64,000 nucleotides of DNA. It comes from Palsa-513 sp050010595. GTDB taxonomy: Bacteria > Actinomycetota > Thermoleophilia > Solirubrobacterales > Solirubrobacteraceae. A model generated the notes under the pieces. It searched no databases. It had not been told where the DNA came from and was given only the letters and a program-made list of their open reading frames with translations. Shown piece after piece: positions 36,992-45,395 of the stretch (the first letter of the stretch is position 1; each line of letters opens with the position of its first letter). The translations under genes were made by a program, and so were the position numbers. The stretch spans positions 1 through 64,000 of the forward strand of contig JBEKKS010000010.1 of NCBI GenBank assembly GCA_050010595.1. The letters run 5' to 3'.

Positions 36992-38500
36992 GTGGGGGCA
37001 GCCGGGCGGCGTTGGACGAAGATCGGTTGCGGGTGTGCGGCGCTGGTCGTCGCGGCCGTCGCGCTCGGTGCCGGCGGCGCGCCGGCGGTTGAAGCCGCCT
37101 CGACGTACGGCGACACGGTTCTCGCCTCAGTCGCATGCACGAGCCCGGGCAACTGTGTCGCGGTCGGCCACGACGAAGACAGCCACCAAGGCCAGGCGAT
37201 GGTGGCGTCAGAGACAAACGGCGCTTGGGGCGCGGCGGGCCAGATCAGACTCCCACCCGGCGCGGCAACAGGCCTCTCGCTGGGCGGTCAACTGAACGGG
37301 GTCGCGTGCACGGGCGCTGGGAGCTGCGTCGCCGTGGGCGCCTATCAAACCGAGGCCGGCCCGCCGGAGCTGATGGTCGCGACCGAGACTGGTGGTGTGT
37401 GGGCACGGGCAAGGGAGCTGCTGCCTGCACTGCCGCGTGTCGTCGACGAGCAGGCCACGCTCAACGCGGTGACCTGCACCGGCCCGGGAGACTGCATCGC
37501 CGTCGGAGGCGAAACGACGAGCGCGGGTAGCCAGGCGATCGTCGTCAGCGAGACCACTGGCGTCTGGGGCTCGCCGAGCGCAGTCGCGCTACCCGCACCG
37601 ACCAGCGGCCTCGCGGACCTCAACTCGGTGACGTGCACGAGCGCAGGTGACTGCGTCGCGGTCGGTGCGTTCGACGATGAGCACGCCAACTATGAGCCGA
37701 TCGTGGTTTCGCAGACGGGCGGTGTCTGGGGCACGGCCAGCGAGGTCGAGCTACCCGACGGCGCCAACACGGCCACGGCCACCCAGAACGCCGGCTTTGA
37801 CTCGGTGGCGTGCCCCAGCGTCGGTGACTGCGTCGCTGTCGGGTACTACAGCGACACGTACAGCGTCGCCACCTTCGGCCCGAGCGCAGGTCCCGCCAAC
37901 GCAATGGTTGCCGGCGAGAATGCTGGAGTCTGGTCGCAGGCCACCCAGCTCAGCACGGCGTCACCGGCGACGCTCAAAGGCGTCACATGTGCCAGCACCG
38001 GCAACTGCGTCGCGGTCGGCTCGCTCGGGGAGCCGTGGGACCTCACGGCGTTGTCGATCGGCGAGACAGACGGGGTCTGGGAGCAGGCGAACCCGCTCGG
38101 CACAAGCCAGGCAGGCCTCGATTCAGTGACCTGCACCAGTCCCGGTAACTGTGCCGCGGTTGGCGCGGACGCCGCGGCGATGTTCATCACCCAGACGAAC
38201 GGAACGTGGGGCCAGCCGGGAACGATCGCGGCGCCCTCGGGCGGGATCGCGGTGAAGGCGACGATCAATGCGCAGCGGCGCAGCGCGACGTTCAGCTTCA
38301 AGGCCGGGAGCCTCGCCAGCGGCTTCGAGTGCGCGCTCGTGCGCGCCGGCAGGAAGGCCGCGGCGCCCGGCTACAGCAACTGCCAGTCGCCGCAGACCTA
38401 CGCGCGACTTGCCGCCGGCAGCTACGTGTTCGATGTGCGCACGCTTGCGCCGTCCGGCACAGTCGCCGCCCGGGCTAGGCGCCGCTTCACGCTCGGCTGA
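36992..38500 (+). CDS. secreted protein with seven Cys-pair AVG repeats
   Basis: 502 residues from GTG 36992; AGGGG lies 9 bp upstream. Signal peptide about 1-35. Seven copies of a repeat with the core V-x-C-T-x-x-G-x-C-V-A-V-G (VACTSPGNCVAVG, VACTGAGSCVAVG, VTCTGPGDCIAVG, VTCTSAGDCVAVG, VACPSVGDCVAVG, VTCASTGNCVAVG, VTCTSPGNCAAVG) are spaced by 45-65 residues that each end in a G-x-W strand. This suggests a seven-bladed propeller with one disulfide per blade. A C-terminal domain with two cysteines is a FECxLxxxxxxxC-like sandwich. No enzymatic motif was seen. Confidence 0.8.
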   Translation: MGAAGRRWTKIGCGCAALVVAAVALGAGGAPAVEAASTYGDTVLASVACTSPGNCVAVGHDEDSHQGQAMVASETNGAWGAAGQIRLPPGAATGLSLGGQLNGVACTGAGSCVAVGAYQTEAGPPELMVATETGGVWARARELLPALPRVVDEQATLNAVTCTGPGDCIAVGGETTSAGSQAIVVSETTGVWGSPSAVALPAPTSGLADLNSVTCTSAGDCVAVGAFDDEHANYEPIVVSQTGGVWGTASEVELPDGANTATATQNAGFDSVACPSVGDCVAVGYYSDTYSVATFGPSAGPANAMVAGENAGVWSQATQLSTASPATLKGVTCASTGNCVAVGSLGEPWDLTALSIGETDGVWEQANPLGTSQAGLDSVTCTSPGNCAAVGADAAAMFITQTNGTWGQPGTIAAPSGGIAVKATINAQRRSATFSFKAGSLASGFECALVRAGRKAAAPGYSNCQSPQTYARLAAGSYVFDVRTLAPSGTVAARARRRFTLG

Positions 38501-38870
38501 CCCGAACGCTTCGGATCACATCCGCGCTCGCAAATCGGCGGCGCGGTCGCCCCAAGTCCCGGTGGACCAGGGGTACCGCGAGCAGCACTCACGGCGGTGC
38601 TCCTCACCGCCCGCCTGCCGGCGGCGCGCTGGGCAGGGTGCTGCACGCCTTCTCCGCGCGCTGGAGGATCGGCGAGTTGGGGTCGAGGTCGCTGCCCGGG
38701 CGCGTGGAGCAATGGCGATCGGGCGCTCGCGACTCGTCCGTTGCGGGGACGCGACAGAGCGTCGAGGCGGTTCTGCCTTCCTGGGTGGTGCGGAACGGCG
38801 CTCCCGGGTTTGCGCGTGGGTTGGAGACGTCTGGATCGGTGCCGTGGTGCGTCGAGGGGTAGGGGGCCGA
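38501..38870. other. 370-bp stretch without a recognised gene
   Basis: Between the stop of the repeat protein and the stop of the convergent TetR gene. Open frames exist on both strands but none has a protein-like composition or recognisable motif. No clear terminator was seen. Confidence 0.5.
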
Positions 38871-39521
38871 TTACGCGCTGGATCGGGCTGGCGGCGCCGT
38901 CGGCGCTGCGGTCGCAGCGCGGTCGCGCGGCCCGCCCTGGGGGAGTGGCGCTGTGAGGTAGTGCTGGATCGTCGGACCGATTGTTGTTGCCAGCCACGCG
39001 GGATCGGCCTCGGCGAGCGGCGCGATGCCGACGATCTTGCGTCCCATCGCGAGCCCGATGATTTGCGTGCCGGCGAGCGCGGCGCGGGCCTGTGGGTTGT
39101 CGGGGGCGGCGGCCGTGGCCAGGCGCCCGAGGATCTCGCGGGTCACGAACTCGCGCAGCATTCGTGCGGCGTCGGCGTGCGAGACGGCGCCGCGGACGAG
39201 TCCGAGGAACCCGTGAAAGCCGTCCGGTCGGTCCCACAGCTCGACCAGGGCCAGGACGAGGCGCTCCCCGATGGTGTTGGGCGCGCCGGCGAGCAGTGCG
39301 GCCACGAACGGCTCGGGGTCGACCGGCAGTGACATGGCCGCGGCAAACAGCGCTGATTTGCTTTCGAAGAAGTGGTGCACGAGCGCTGGGTCGACACCGG
39401 CGGCGCGGGCGATCGAGCGCAGGCTGACGGCGTCGTAGCCGTGCTCGGCGAACGCGGCGCGCGCGGAGTCGATGATCGCCTGGCGCGTGCGCGGCGGGCC
39501 GGCGCGGCGTCCGCGGGGCAT
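38871..39521 (-). CDS. TetR-family regulator
   Basis: 216 residues from ATG 39521 (TGATG overlap with the permease stop; GTG 39524 is also possible). The N-terminal HTH is TRQAIIDSARAAFAEHGYDAVSLRSIARAAGVDPALVHHFFESKSALF, followed by an all-helical ligand domain (GFHGFLGLVRGAV, LAMGRKIVGI). It closes an operon with an ABC exporter and is expected to repress it. The palindrome at 40962-40975 is the candidate operator. Confidence 0.93.
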   Translation of the reverse strand: MPRGRRAGPPRTRQAIIDSARAAFAEHGYDAVSLRSIARAAGVDPALVHHFFESKSALFAAAMSLPVDPEPFVAALLAGAPNTIGERLVLALVELWDRPDGFHGFLGLVRGAVSHADAARMLREFVTREILGRLATAAAPDNPQARAALAGTQIIGLAMGRKIVGIAPLAEADPAWLATTIGPTIQHYLTAPLPQGGPRDRAATAAPTAPPARSSA

Positions 39522-40252
39522 CACTCGGTGCGCCGTCGCAAGGTCAGAGCGCCGAGCAGGATCGCTCCGACCGCGAACGCGAGCACGATAGTGATGTCGA
39601 CGAGGGCGGCGCCGCTAACGCCCGGCTCGCCGGCCAGGTGGTGCACACCGTCGACCGCGTATGACATCGGGAGCACGTCGGAGACGGCGTGCAGGACGGT
39701 TCCCATCCGCGCGCGTGGTACGAGCAGCCCGCAAAGCAACAGCTGCGGCATGATCATGGCCGGCATGAACTGCACGACCTGGAATTCGGTGCGCGCGAAC
39801 GCGCTGGCGAGCAGTCCCAGGCCGAGCCCGAGGAGCGCCACCGCGGCGGCCAGAATCACGACGAGCGCCGTGCTGCCGGCCAGGCTGAGGCCGAGGGCGC
39901 CGAGGCTGAGCGCGGTCACGACGCCAGCTTGGAGCACCGCGAGGAGCGTGAACGTCAGGCCGTAGCCACCGAGCAGCGCGAAGCGGCTGAGTGGGGTGGT
40001 CATGAGGCGCTCGAGCGTCCCGGTCGTGCGTTCGCGCAGCAGCGCGACGGAGGACACGAGGAACATCGTGATCAGCGGGAACAGGACCATCAGGGCCGGG
40101 CCGGCTTGCTCAAACGCGGCGTGCTGGTGGTCATAGACGAAGCGCAGGATGGTCATCAGCAGCGCCGGTACGCCGATTAGCAGGCCGATTGTGCGCGGGT
40201 CGTGGCGTAGCTGGCGCGCGACCCGCAGCGCGGTGGCGATGGTGCTGGTCAC
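39521..40252 (-). CDS. ABC-2 type exporter permease
   Basis: 243 residues with six membrane segments. Characteristic ABC-2 elements: HDPRTIGLLIGVPALLMTILRF near the N-terminus, LLRERTTGTLERLMTTPLSRF in the cytoplasmic loop, and FMPAMIMPQLLLCGLLVP. It overlaps the ATPase stop by 4 bp. With the ATPase it forms a drug- or lipid-type exporter; the substrate is not deducible. Confidence 0.92.
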   Translation of the reverse strand: MTSTIATALRVARQLRHDPRTIGLLIGVPALLMTILRFVYDHQHAAFEQAGPALMVLFPLITMFLVSSVALLRERTTGTLERLMTTPLSRFALLGGYGLTFTLLAVLQAGVVTALSLGALGLSLAGSTALVVILAAAVALLGLGLGLLASAFARTEFQVVQFMPAMIMPQLLLCGLLVPRARMGTVLHAVSDVLPMSYAVDGVHHLAGEPGVSGAALVDITIVLAFAVGAILLGALTLRRRTE

Positions 40253-40968
40253 GGCTTCTCCTCGATGAGCCGTAGGAAGGCCTGCTCGAGATCCTCGGTG
40301 GCGGTGCGATCGGTGAGCTCGGCTGGAGTCCCGTGGGCCAGCACTTCCCCCTCACGAACGAGCAGCACCATGTCGCAGCGAGCCGCCTCCTCCATGACAT
40401 GGCTTGACACAAGCAAGGTCGTCCCTCCATCGGCCAGCGCCCGGAACAGGTCCCAGAGGCGCTCGCGCAGCACCGGATCCAGGCCGATCGTGGGCTCGTC
40501 GAGGACAAGCAGCTCGGGCCGGCCGAGTAGGGCCGCGGCGAGCGAGAGCCGCGACCGCTGACCGCCCGACAGCGACCGCGCGAGCTGCCCGGCCGCGTCG
40601 CCAAGGTCGACCTGCTCGACGACCTCGGCCACCTGCCCCTGGCACGCGCTCACAATCGCGGCGAAGTACTCGAGGTTCTCGCGCACGGTGAGGTCCTCAT
40701 AGGCCGACTGGCCCTGCGTGCCGTACCCGATGCGGCGCCGCAGCGGCGTCGAGCCCGCCACGTCGCCGAGCACCGTGAGCTCTCCGCTGACGCCTCGCTG
40801 GACGCCGACGATGGCACGCATCAGCGTCGTCTTTCCCCCGCCGCTCGGGCCAATCAGGCCGGCGATGCGACCACCGGGCAGCTCGAACGTGAGGCCATGC
40901 AGGACCTCGCGCCCGCCCCGGCGCACCCGAAGGTCGCGCGCGGCTATCGCCGCCTCAGAATTCATCAT
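40249..40968 (-). CDS. ABC exporter ATP-binding protein
   Basis: 239 residues from ATG 40968. Walker A GPSGGGKTT, signature LSGGQRSR, Walker B LLVLDEPTIGLD, H-loop SSHVMEEA. It is the partner of the ABC-2 permease downstream. The start codon lies inside a palindrome, so binding of the TetR protein there would block both transcription and translation start. Confidence 0.95.
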   Translation of the reverse strand: MMNSEAAIAARDLRVRRGGREVLHGLTFELPGGRIAGLIGPSGGGKTTLMRAIVGVQRGVSGELTVLGDVAGSTPLRRRIGYGTQGQSAYEDLTVRENLEYFAAIVSACQGQVAEVVEQVDLGDAAGQLARSLSGGQRSRLSLAAALLGRPELLVLDEPTIGLDPVLRERLWDLFRALADGGTTLLVSSHVMEEAARCDMVLLVREGEVLAHGTPAELTDRTATEDLEQAFLRLIEEKP

Positions 40969-40975
40969 GTGATGA
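40962..40975. promoter_or_regulatory. palindrome over the ABC ATPase start codon
   Basis: TCATCA-TG-TGATGA, a perfect 14-bp palindrome apart from its two central bases, overlapping the ATG at 40968. Its site and symmetry fit a TetR operator for autoregulation of the ABC-TetR operon. Confidence 0.5.
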
Positions 40976-41342
40976 TATCGCTGATCCCGCCTTCGACGCT
41001 GAGCGAGTGAGCGGTGTTGCGGCAGCAGGTGCCTTTCGGTCGTGACGGGTCCAGATGGGGGTTGGTCTGCTACGGTCGTCTGCCTAGGAGGGCTCCGTCG
41101 TGGGGTCGGCCAGTGTGGCGGGCAGCGCGATCGCACTTCCGGCATCCAACGAGACCTCCGTTTCGAGCTGGACGGCCGCTTTCTTCGTGTTGTCCCGACT
41201 GGGAACGCTGTCTCCTCAGCTAGAGGAGCGCCATGACAGTCACGCCAGTTTCGCCTGTGACGACAGGTCGCGAAGCCCCGACTCAGGACCGCAGCAGAGG
41301 CGTCGCGAGCATGAACGGCACCCGGCTGCCTGGAGAGCACTC
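40976..41342. other. 367-bp divergent intergenic region
   Basis: Between the divergent ABC ATPase and RraA-like genes. No palindrome other than the one at 40962 and no small gene was recognised; it presumably holds two promoters. Confidence 0.5.
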
Positions 41343-42050
41343 GTGATCTCAAGCTCCCCAGTTCTCACCGTCTGCCGCGACTTCGCGCGCCCCGATCCCA
41401 GCTTGATCGCACGGTTTGCGAGCATCGCGGCCGTCCATATCGTCGACGCGATGGACGGTCACGGCGCGCTCGACTACCGCATCAAGCCGCTTGACCCGAA
41501 CGCCGCCTCATTCGCCGGTCCCGCCCTGACCTGCCACGCAGGAGCCGACGACAACCTTGCGATTTTGGGGGCGTTCGCGATGGCCCAACCAGGCGATGTG
41601 GTTATAGCGGCATGCGATGCCTTCACCGGAACAGCCGTCGTCGGCGACCTGTTCGCCGGAATGGCCCGCAACTGCCGGGTCGCAGCGATCGTCACTGACG
41701 GCCTCGCACGAGACACGACGGGAATCATCGCCACCGGCCTTCCAGTGTTCGTCAGCGGCGTCACGTCCAACTCCTCCGCCAAATCAGGCCCCGGCACCGT
41801 CGGCCTACCGATCGTCATCGGCAACGTAGCGATTTCGCCGGGCGACTTGCTCGTCGGCGACCGCGACGGCGTCGTCGTCGTGCCCCAAGGCGACATCGAG
41901 ACCGTCCTGACTCGCCTAGAGAACGTGAATGACGCCGAGGCATCGTTCGAGACTGACGTCGCGGCCGGCCTACGCGTCCCGGACTTCGTTCAAACGCTGC
42001 TCGACTCCGACCAGGTTCACTACCTCGACTCGCCACGCCAGCTCGCATGA
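41343..42050 (+). CDS. RraA-like / 4-hydroxy-4-methyl-2-oxoglutarate aldolase-family protein
   Basis: 235 residues from GTG 41343, with CTGGAGAG upstream. RraA-fold elements: VHIVDAMDGHGALDYRIKPL, GPALTCHAGADDN, GDVVIAACDAF, ATAVVGDLFAGMARN-like, AAIVTDGLARDTTGI (the metal-binding G-x-x-R-D segment), and GDLLVGDRDGVVVVP. Enzymes of this fold cleave oxo-acids or, as RraA, inhibit RNase E. With an intact Arg-Asp pair, aldolase activity is plausible. Its stop overlaps the next ATG, so it is in an operon with the DUF3237 gene. Codon choice is a little less GC-skewed than neighbours. Confidence 0.88.
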   Translation: MISSSPVLTVCRDFARPDPSLIARFASIAAVHIVDAMDGHGALDYRIKPLDPNAASFAGPALTCHAGADDNLAILGAFAMAQPGDVVIAACDAFTGTAVVGDLFAGMARNCRVAAIVTDGLARDTTGIIATGLPVFVSGVTSNSSAKSGPGTVGLPIVIGNVAISPGDLLVGDRDGVVVVPQGDIETVLTRLENVNDAEASFETDVAAGLRVPDFVQTLLDSDQVHYLDSPRQLA

Positions 42051-42514
42051 CCCCAGCCCAGCCGCTCACCACACAACTACTGTTCACGCTGACCGGCACT
42101 GTCAGCGCACCCTTCGAGATCGGAGCGCTCTCACAGGGGCGACGACGGATCATCCCGATCGCGGGCGGAACCTTCGAAGGCCCCAGAATCCGTGGACGGG
42201 TCCTCCCGTTCGGCGCCGACTGGATGCGCATCCGCCCCGACGGAGTCGCAGTGATCGACGTCCGCGCAACACTGCAGACCGACGACGACGCGCTCATCTA
42301 CATGCGCTACACCGGCTACCGACACGGACCCGCCAACGTCATGCAAGCCCTCGCCGACGGCGAAGACGTCGACCCCACCACCTACTACTTTCGCATCGCC
42401 GTCATCCTCGAAACCGGCGCCGAGCAATACGCCTGGCTAAACCAGATCGTCGCCGTCGGCACCGGCCGCAGAATCCCCGCAGGCCCCATCTACGACATCT
42501 ACGAAGTCCTCTAA
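42047..42514 (+). CDS. DUF3237-family protein
   Basis: 155 residues. LLFTLTGTVSAPFEIGALSQGRRRIIPIAGGTFEGPRIRGRVLP and DWMRIRPDGVAVIDVRATLQTDDDALIYMRYTGYR are the hallmark of DUF3237, with the PTTYYFRIAVILETGAEQYAWLNQIVAVG C-terminus. These are small beta-barrel proteins found in aromatic and oxo-acid catabolic clusters. ATGA overlap with the RraA-like gene suggests a shared catabolic pathway. Confidence 0.92.
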   Translation: MTPAQPLTTQLLFTLTGTVSAPFEIGALSQGRRRIIPIAGGTFEGPRIRGRVLPFGADWMRIRPDGVAVIDVRATLQTDDDALIYMRYTGYRHGPANVMQALADGEDVDPTTYYFRIAVILETGAEQYAWLNQIVAVGTGRRIPAGPIYDIYEVL

Positions 42515-42765
42515 GCGAACCCCGCTCGCAACGCGAGTGAGCCGCCGCACGATCCCGCCGCGTAGGCGACACCCGGGCCGTAGTACTAGCGCCGAACCGG
42601 CGCGTCGGACCCGATAGGCAACGACTGCTCCAGGCGCGCCAGAGCGGCCGTACCGCGGGCCGCCTGCAGCACTACGGAGCGTGTCGCGCGCGTGCGTGTC
42701 ACGCGCTCGTTACCGGAATCGCCCAACAGCCCGACTGGGCGCCGCGGAGCCGGCCGAGACGCTGG

Positions 42766-42987
42766 TTAGGCGGCTGAGCGGTCGGCGTTGCGCAGAAGGT
42801 CGGCGACGACCTCGCCGGGCTTCCTGCCGCTCGCGCCGGCGAGGCGCTCGAGCCGCTTGGCGTCATCACCTTCGACGCTCACCATGATCCGCAGCGCCGC
42901 GGTAGGACTGCCCTCGTGCAATTTAACGAAGCGCGGATCGATCGTCGATAGATCCCGGTCAAAATCGCCGGGACTCGGGAAGAACAG
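42766..42987 (-). CDS. small ribbon-helix-helix antitoxin-like protein
   Basis: The frame between TGA 43011-43009 and TAA 42768-42766 encodes FDRDLSTIDPRFVKLHEG then ALRIMVSVEGDDAKRLERLA and GRKPGEVVADLLRNADRSAA, a good RHH-type DNA-binding pattern. The start is unresolved: CTG 42987, TTG 42921 or ATG 42885 (only 39 residues). It follows the toxin-like gene at 43009 in the same frame, so the two form a toxin-then-antitoxin pair. Confidence 0.6.
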   Translation of the reverse strand: MFFPSPGDFDRDLSTIDPRFVKLHEGSPTAALRIMVSVEGDDAKRLERLAGASGRKPGEVVADLLRNADRSAA

Positions 42988-43008
42988 TGCTCCAGGGTGA
43001 CTCGTTGA

Positions 43009-43296
43009 TCAGCTCGCTAGGAGTCTAAGCTCGACATCTGTTGCGTTCCAGCCGGTCACGATCAGCCACGTCGACGGCTCAACGGTCTGCTCAATCACGA
43101 GCGCCAACGCCCGGCCGCCATCGGTCACGCCGATCAGCAGCCGGCGGGTGCCGGGCTCCCCGCCAGCATGAGAGTTTCGCACCGCGACATGCAGGCTGCG
43201 GGGAATCTGCTCGGCATCTTCAGCCGAGATGCCGCGGGCGCCGGGCTTCTCAAGTCCAGACTCGGTAACGAGCAGCTCGTGAACCACGTCCGCCAT
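43009..43296 (-). CDS. BrnT/RelE-like toxin candidate
   Basis: 95 residues. VVHELLVTESGLEKPGARGISAEDAEQI, then VAVRNSHAGGEPGTRRLLIGVTDGGRALALVIEQTVEPSTWLIVTGWNATDVE. The tail (G-R-T-D-G-G-R-x-L-x-x-V-I-E... W-x-V-x-T-G-W) is the pattern of small actinobacterial toxin proteins paired with RHH antitoxins. Catalytic residues cannot be assigned with certainty. The downstream RHH ORF supports the call. Confidence 0.65.
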   Translation of the reverse strand: MADVVHELLVTESGLEKPGARGISAEDAEQIPRSLHVAVRNSHAGGEPGTRRLLIGVTDGGRALALVIEQTVEPSTWLIVTGWNATDVELRLLAS

Positions 43297-43626
43297 CCAA
43301 GCGGTCTACCGCACAGCCACGACAGAACACCAGACCGCTGCTCGCGCGCCGCTGCAGTGCGCTACAAACAGGCCACGTGGCTCTGGGCGTGAGCGGTAGG
43401 GGGCGTGCTGTCGGTATGCGCGCATTTGGGCAGCGTGATGTTGGTTCGTGCTTTGGCTGCTTCGGTGGTTTGGATAACTGAGCGGGCGGTGCGGCGGCGA
43501 GGAGCCGGTCTTTGAGTGCCGCCTCGCGGGGAGCATAATCCTCGGCATAGGCGATTCGCTGACGCTGGCAGCTGTGTGCACGCTCGACTCGAGGGGGAAC
43601 TCGGCGGGCTCGGGCCGGACGACGCT
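43297..43626. other. 330-bp stretch without a recognised gene
   Basis: Between the toxin-like gene and the divergent lipoprotein gene. A minus-strand frame contains RIAYAEDYAPREAALKDRLL, which looks helical, but it has no start or family match. It should contain the promoters of both neighbours. Confidence 0.4.
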
Positions 43627-44175
43627 GTGAGACGCCGACGGCGTGACGGGCGTCCGCGCCTGCTGGCCTGCTCGGGGATCGCCGCCGGGCTGCTGGCCGG
43701 TACGCTGCTCGTGGGCTGCGGCGGTGGCGGCGCGGCACAAGGGGGCTCTGCGCTAAGCGCTCAGCTGCGACGTGCCCTGGCCTACTCGCACTGCATGCGA
43801 TCGCACGGCGTCCCCGACTTCCCCGACCCCAACGGTCAGGGCGAGTTCAGGATCCAACCGACGGGGGCGGGGAGCGACCTGGACCCCAGCGCACCGGCAT
43901 ACCAGGCCGCGCTGGCGAAGTGCGGCCCGATCCCCTCGACCGTCACGGCGGCACAAGAGAACCAGGCGTTCGAAAAGGTTCTGAAAGCCGCGGTCTGCAT
44001 GCGGGCAAACGGCGTCCCCAACTATCCCGAACCCACGCTCACCAAAGGAGCTGACGGGGGCATCGACCTCAACTACAACGGCATCAACCCCGACGCGCCC
44101 GTTGTCCAAGCGGCCGCGAAGAAATGCGGATACGGCAACGCACAACAGCTCCTCGAGTTCGGAGGGGCCCCATGA
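43627..44175 (+). CDS. lipoprotein with duplicated CMRxxGVPxxPxP motif
   Basis: 182 residues from GTG 43627. Lipobox LLVGC with Cys31. The mature part has two halves, each starting with a Cys-Met-Arg motif: YSHCMRSHGVPDFPDPNG and AAVCMRANGVPNYPEPTL. Each is followed by a second Cys (ALAKCGPIP; AKKCGYG), so two disulfide-linked repeats are likely. This family is common in actinobacteria and of unknown function. It lies in an accessory stretch between two toxin-antitoxin-like pairs. Confidence 0.8.
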   Translation: MRRRRRDGRPRLLACSGIAAGLLAGTLLVGCGGGGAAQGGSALSAQLRRALAYSHCMRSHGVPDFPDPNGQGEFRIQPTGAGSDLDPSAPAYQAALAKCGPIPSTVTAAQENQAFEKVLKAAVCMRANGVPNYPEPTLTKGADGGIDLNYNGINPDAPVVQAAAKKCGYGNAQQLLEFGGAP

Positions 44176-44284
44176 CGAGCGCCGCCAGCCTGCCCAGCGC
44201 AATTGGAGACGACCAGCACCGGAGCCGGTTTGCGGCATGAGGAAAAGCCATGAAAAGTTCAAGCGCTCTTGGTAAGCTGGGCCC

Positions 44285-44797
44285 ATGGCATCCACCGCGT
44301 CGCGTAGCAGTACTCCTCGTCTTAGTCACGGAGCCGCACGGCCGCGCCCGTCGCTCACGAAAGACTGGGACGCGCTGCAGAGAACCCTCGGGATGTTCAA
44401 CCAGCTCCTCGACGCATCCGCGCGCGAGCGCGAGCGTCAGCCCGATTCGCACGCTGCCGCCGAGATGGAGCGACTGGCCTGGCAGCACGTGAGCGACGCC
44501 GATCCGATCCGCGTCAGCCACGCACAAGACATCCTCGGTGTCTCGCATCAGACGGTGCGGTCATGGCTCGCGCAGGGGGTCCTCGACGATTGCGGCGGAT
44601 CGCCGCAGCGTCTGGGTCTCGAAAGCGTCGTGCGAGCAAAGCTGATCGCACAAGAGTTACGCGAGCAGGGACGCGACCGCGACTTCGTGAGCGCGGTGCT
44701 GAGCCGCCTCGAAGCGCTCGCTCTGGCCACGGATGCGGACTTCCGCAAGTCGGTCGGCCAGATGCGCCGCGGCCAGCGTAGACCTCGCCCCTACTAA
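44285..44797 (+). CDS. MerR-like helix-turn-helix antitoxin
   Basis: 170 residues. The central VSHAQDILGVSHQTVRSWLAQGVL is a winged-helix/MerR-type HTH, preceded by a helical arm and followed by LGLESVVRAKLIAQELREQGRDRDFVSAVLSRL. It ends 2 bp before the GTG of a RelE/ParE-like gene, so the pair is a toxin-antitoxin module with the antitoxin first. TTCAAG and TAAGCT in the 40 bp upstream may be its promoter. Confidence 0.8.
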   Translation: MASTASRSSTPRLSHGAARPRPSLTKDWDALQRTLGMFNQLLDASARERERQPDSHAAAEMERLAWQHVSDADPIRVSHAQDILGVSHQTVRSWLAQGVLDDCGGSPQRLGLESVVRAKLIAQELREQGRDRDFVSAVLSRLEALALATDADFRKSVGQMRRGQRRPRPY

Positions 44798-44799
44798 CC

Positions 44800-45246
44800 G
44801 TGGCCAACTACGAGGTCTGGTCGACACCGGTCGGCGAGCGCCAGCTGCGCGAACTCACCGGTCCGATCCGTGAAAACGCTCGACGCGCGATGGACAACCT
44901 CGAACGCTCGGGTTGCCGAGCGGCCCACTACCGGCTCGAGGGTGACGAGGTCGAGCGCTTCTGCGTCCTCGATCTCGGCCGCGACTGGCGCATGATTGTC
45001 GCGTTCCCGGAAGCCAAGGAAGTTGCGGTCATCCTGGTCGGTCGCCACATCGACAAACGACCGGCGATCGACGTCTACCGACAGCTGTATCGCAGTATCG
45101 GAATCGACTTCCCGACGATTGAAGAACGGCTCGGGCATCCACCGTGCTGCCCAGACGGCAAACCGCCTGTCGACCGCGAGCTGGTTGACGACTTCATCGC
45201 GCGCGCGGAGCAGCTACGGCGTGAGCGAGCACGCCGACGCCGCTAA
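44800..45246 (+). CDS. RelE/ParE-superfamily toxin candidate
   Basis: 148 residues from GTG 44800. EVWSTPVGERQLRELTGPIRENARRAMDNLERSG, then HYRLEGDEVERFCVLDLGRDWRMIVAFPEAKEVAVILVGRH, the beta-sheet core of the RelE/ParE fold with a central Arg-rich strand. A basic C-terminal helix follows. The position right after a MerR-like DNA-binding gene supports a toxin role, either as mRNA endonuclease or gyrase poison. Confidence 0.8.
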   Translation: MANYEVWSTPVGERQLRELTGPIRENARRAMDNLERSGCRAAHYRLEGDEVERFCVLDLGRDWRMIVAFPEAKEVAVILVGRHIDKRPAIDVYRQLYRSIGIDFPTIEERLGHPPCCPDGKPPVDRELVDDFIARAEQLRRERARRRR

Positions 45247-45395
45247 GGACGCTGGGTCGGGGCTACAAGTAGTCGACGCACGCAACCGAGCAGCACGCCC
45301 GTCCGCGTCTCCGTCCGACGCCGGCGTCGTCTTGACCGAACCTCGCGCGTCGCAACATGAGCGCGTTTGCTGGGAAATAGCCTGCTCTGACGAAG

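Noticed and set aside
36992..38500. CRISPR-like or DNA-level tandem repeat array
   Set aside because: The repeats are at protein level with diverged DNA and variable spacing.
43250..43738. Transposase remnant on the minus strand
   Set aside because: One helical-looking segment only, no DDE or HTH motif, no inverted repeats.
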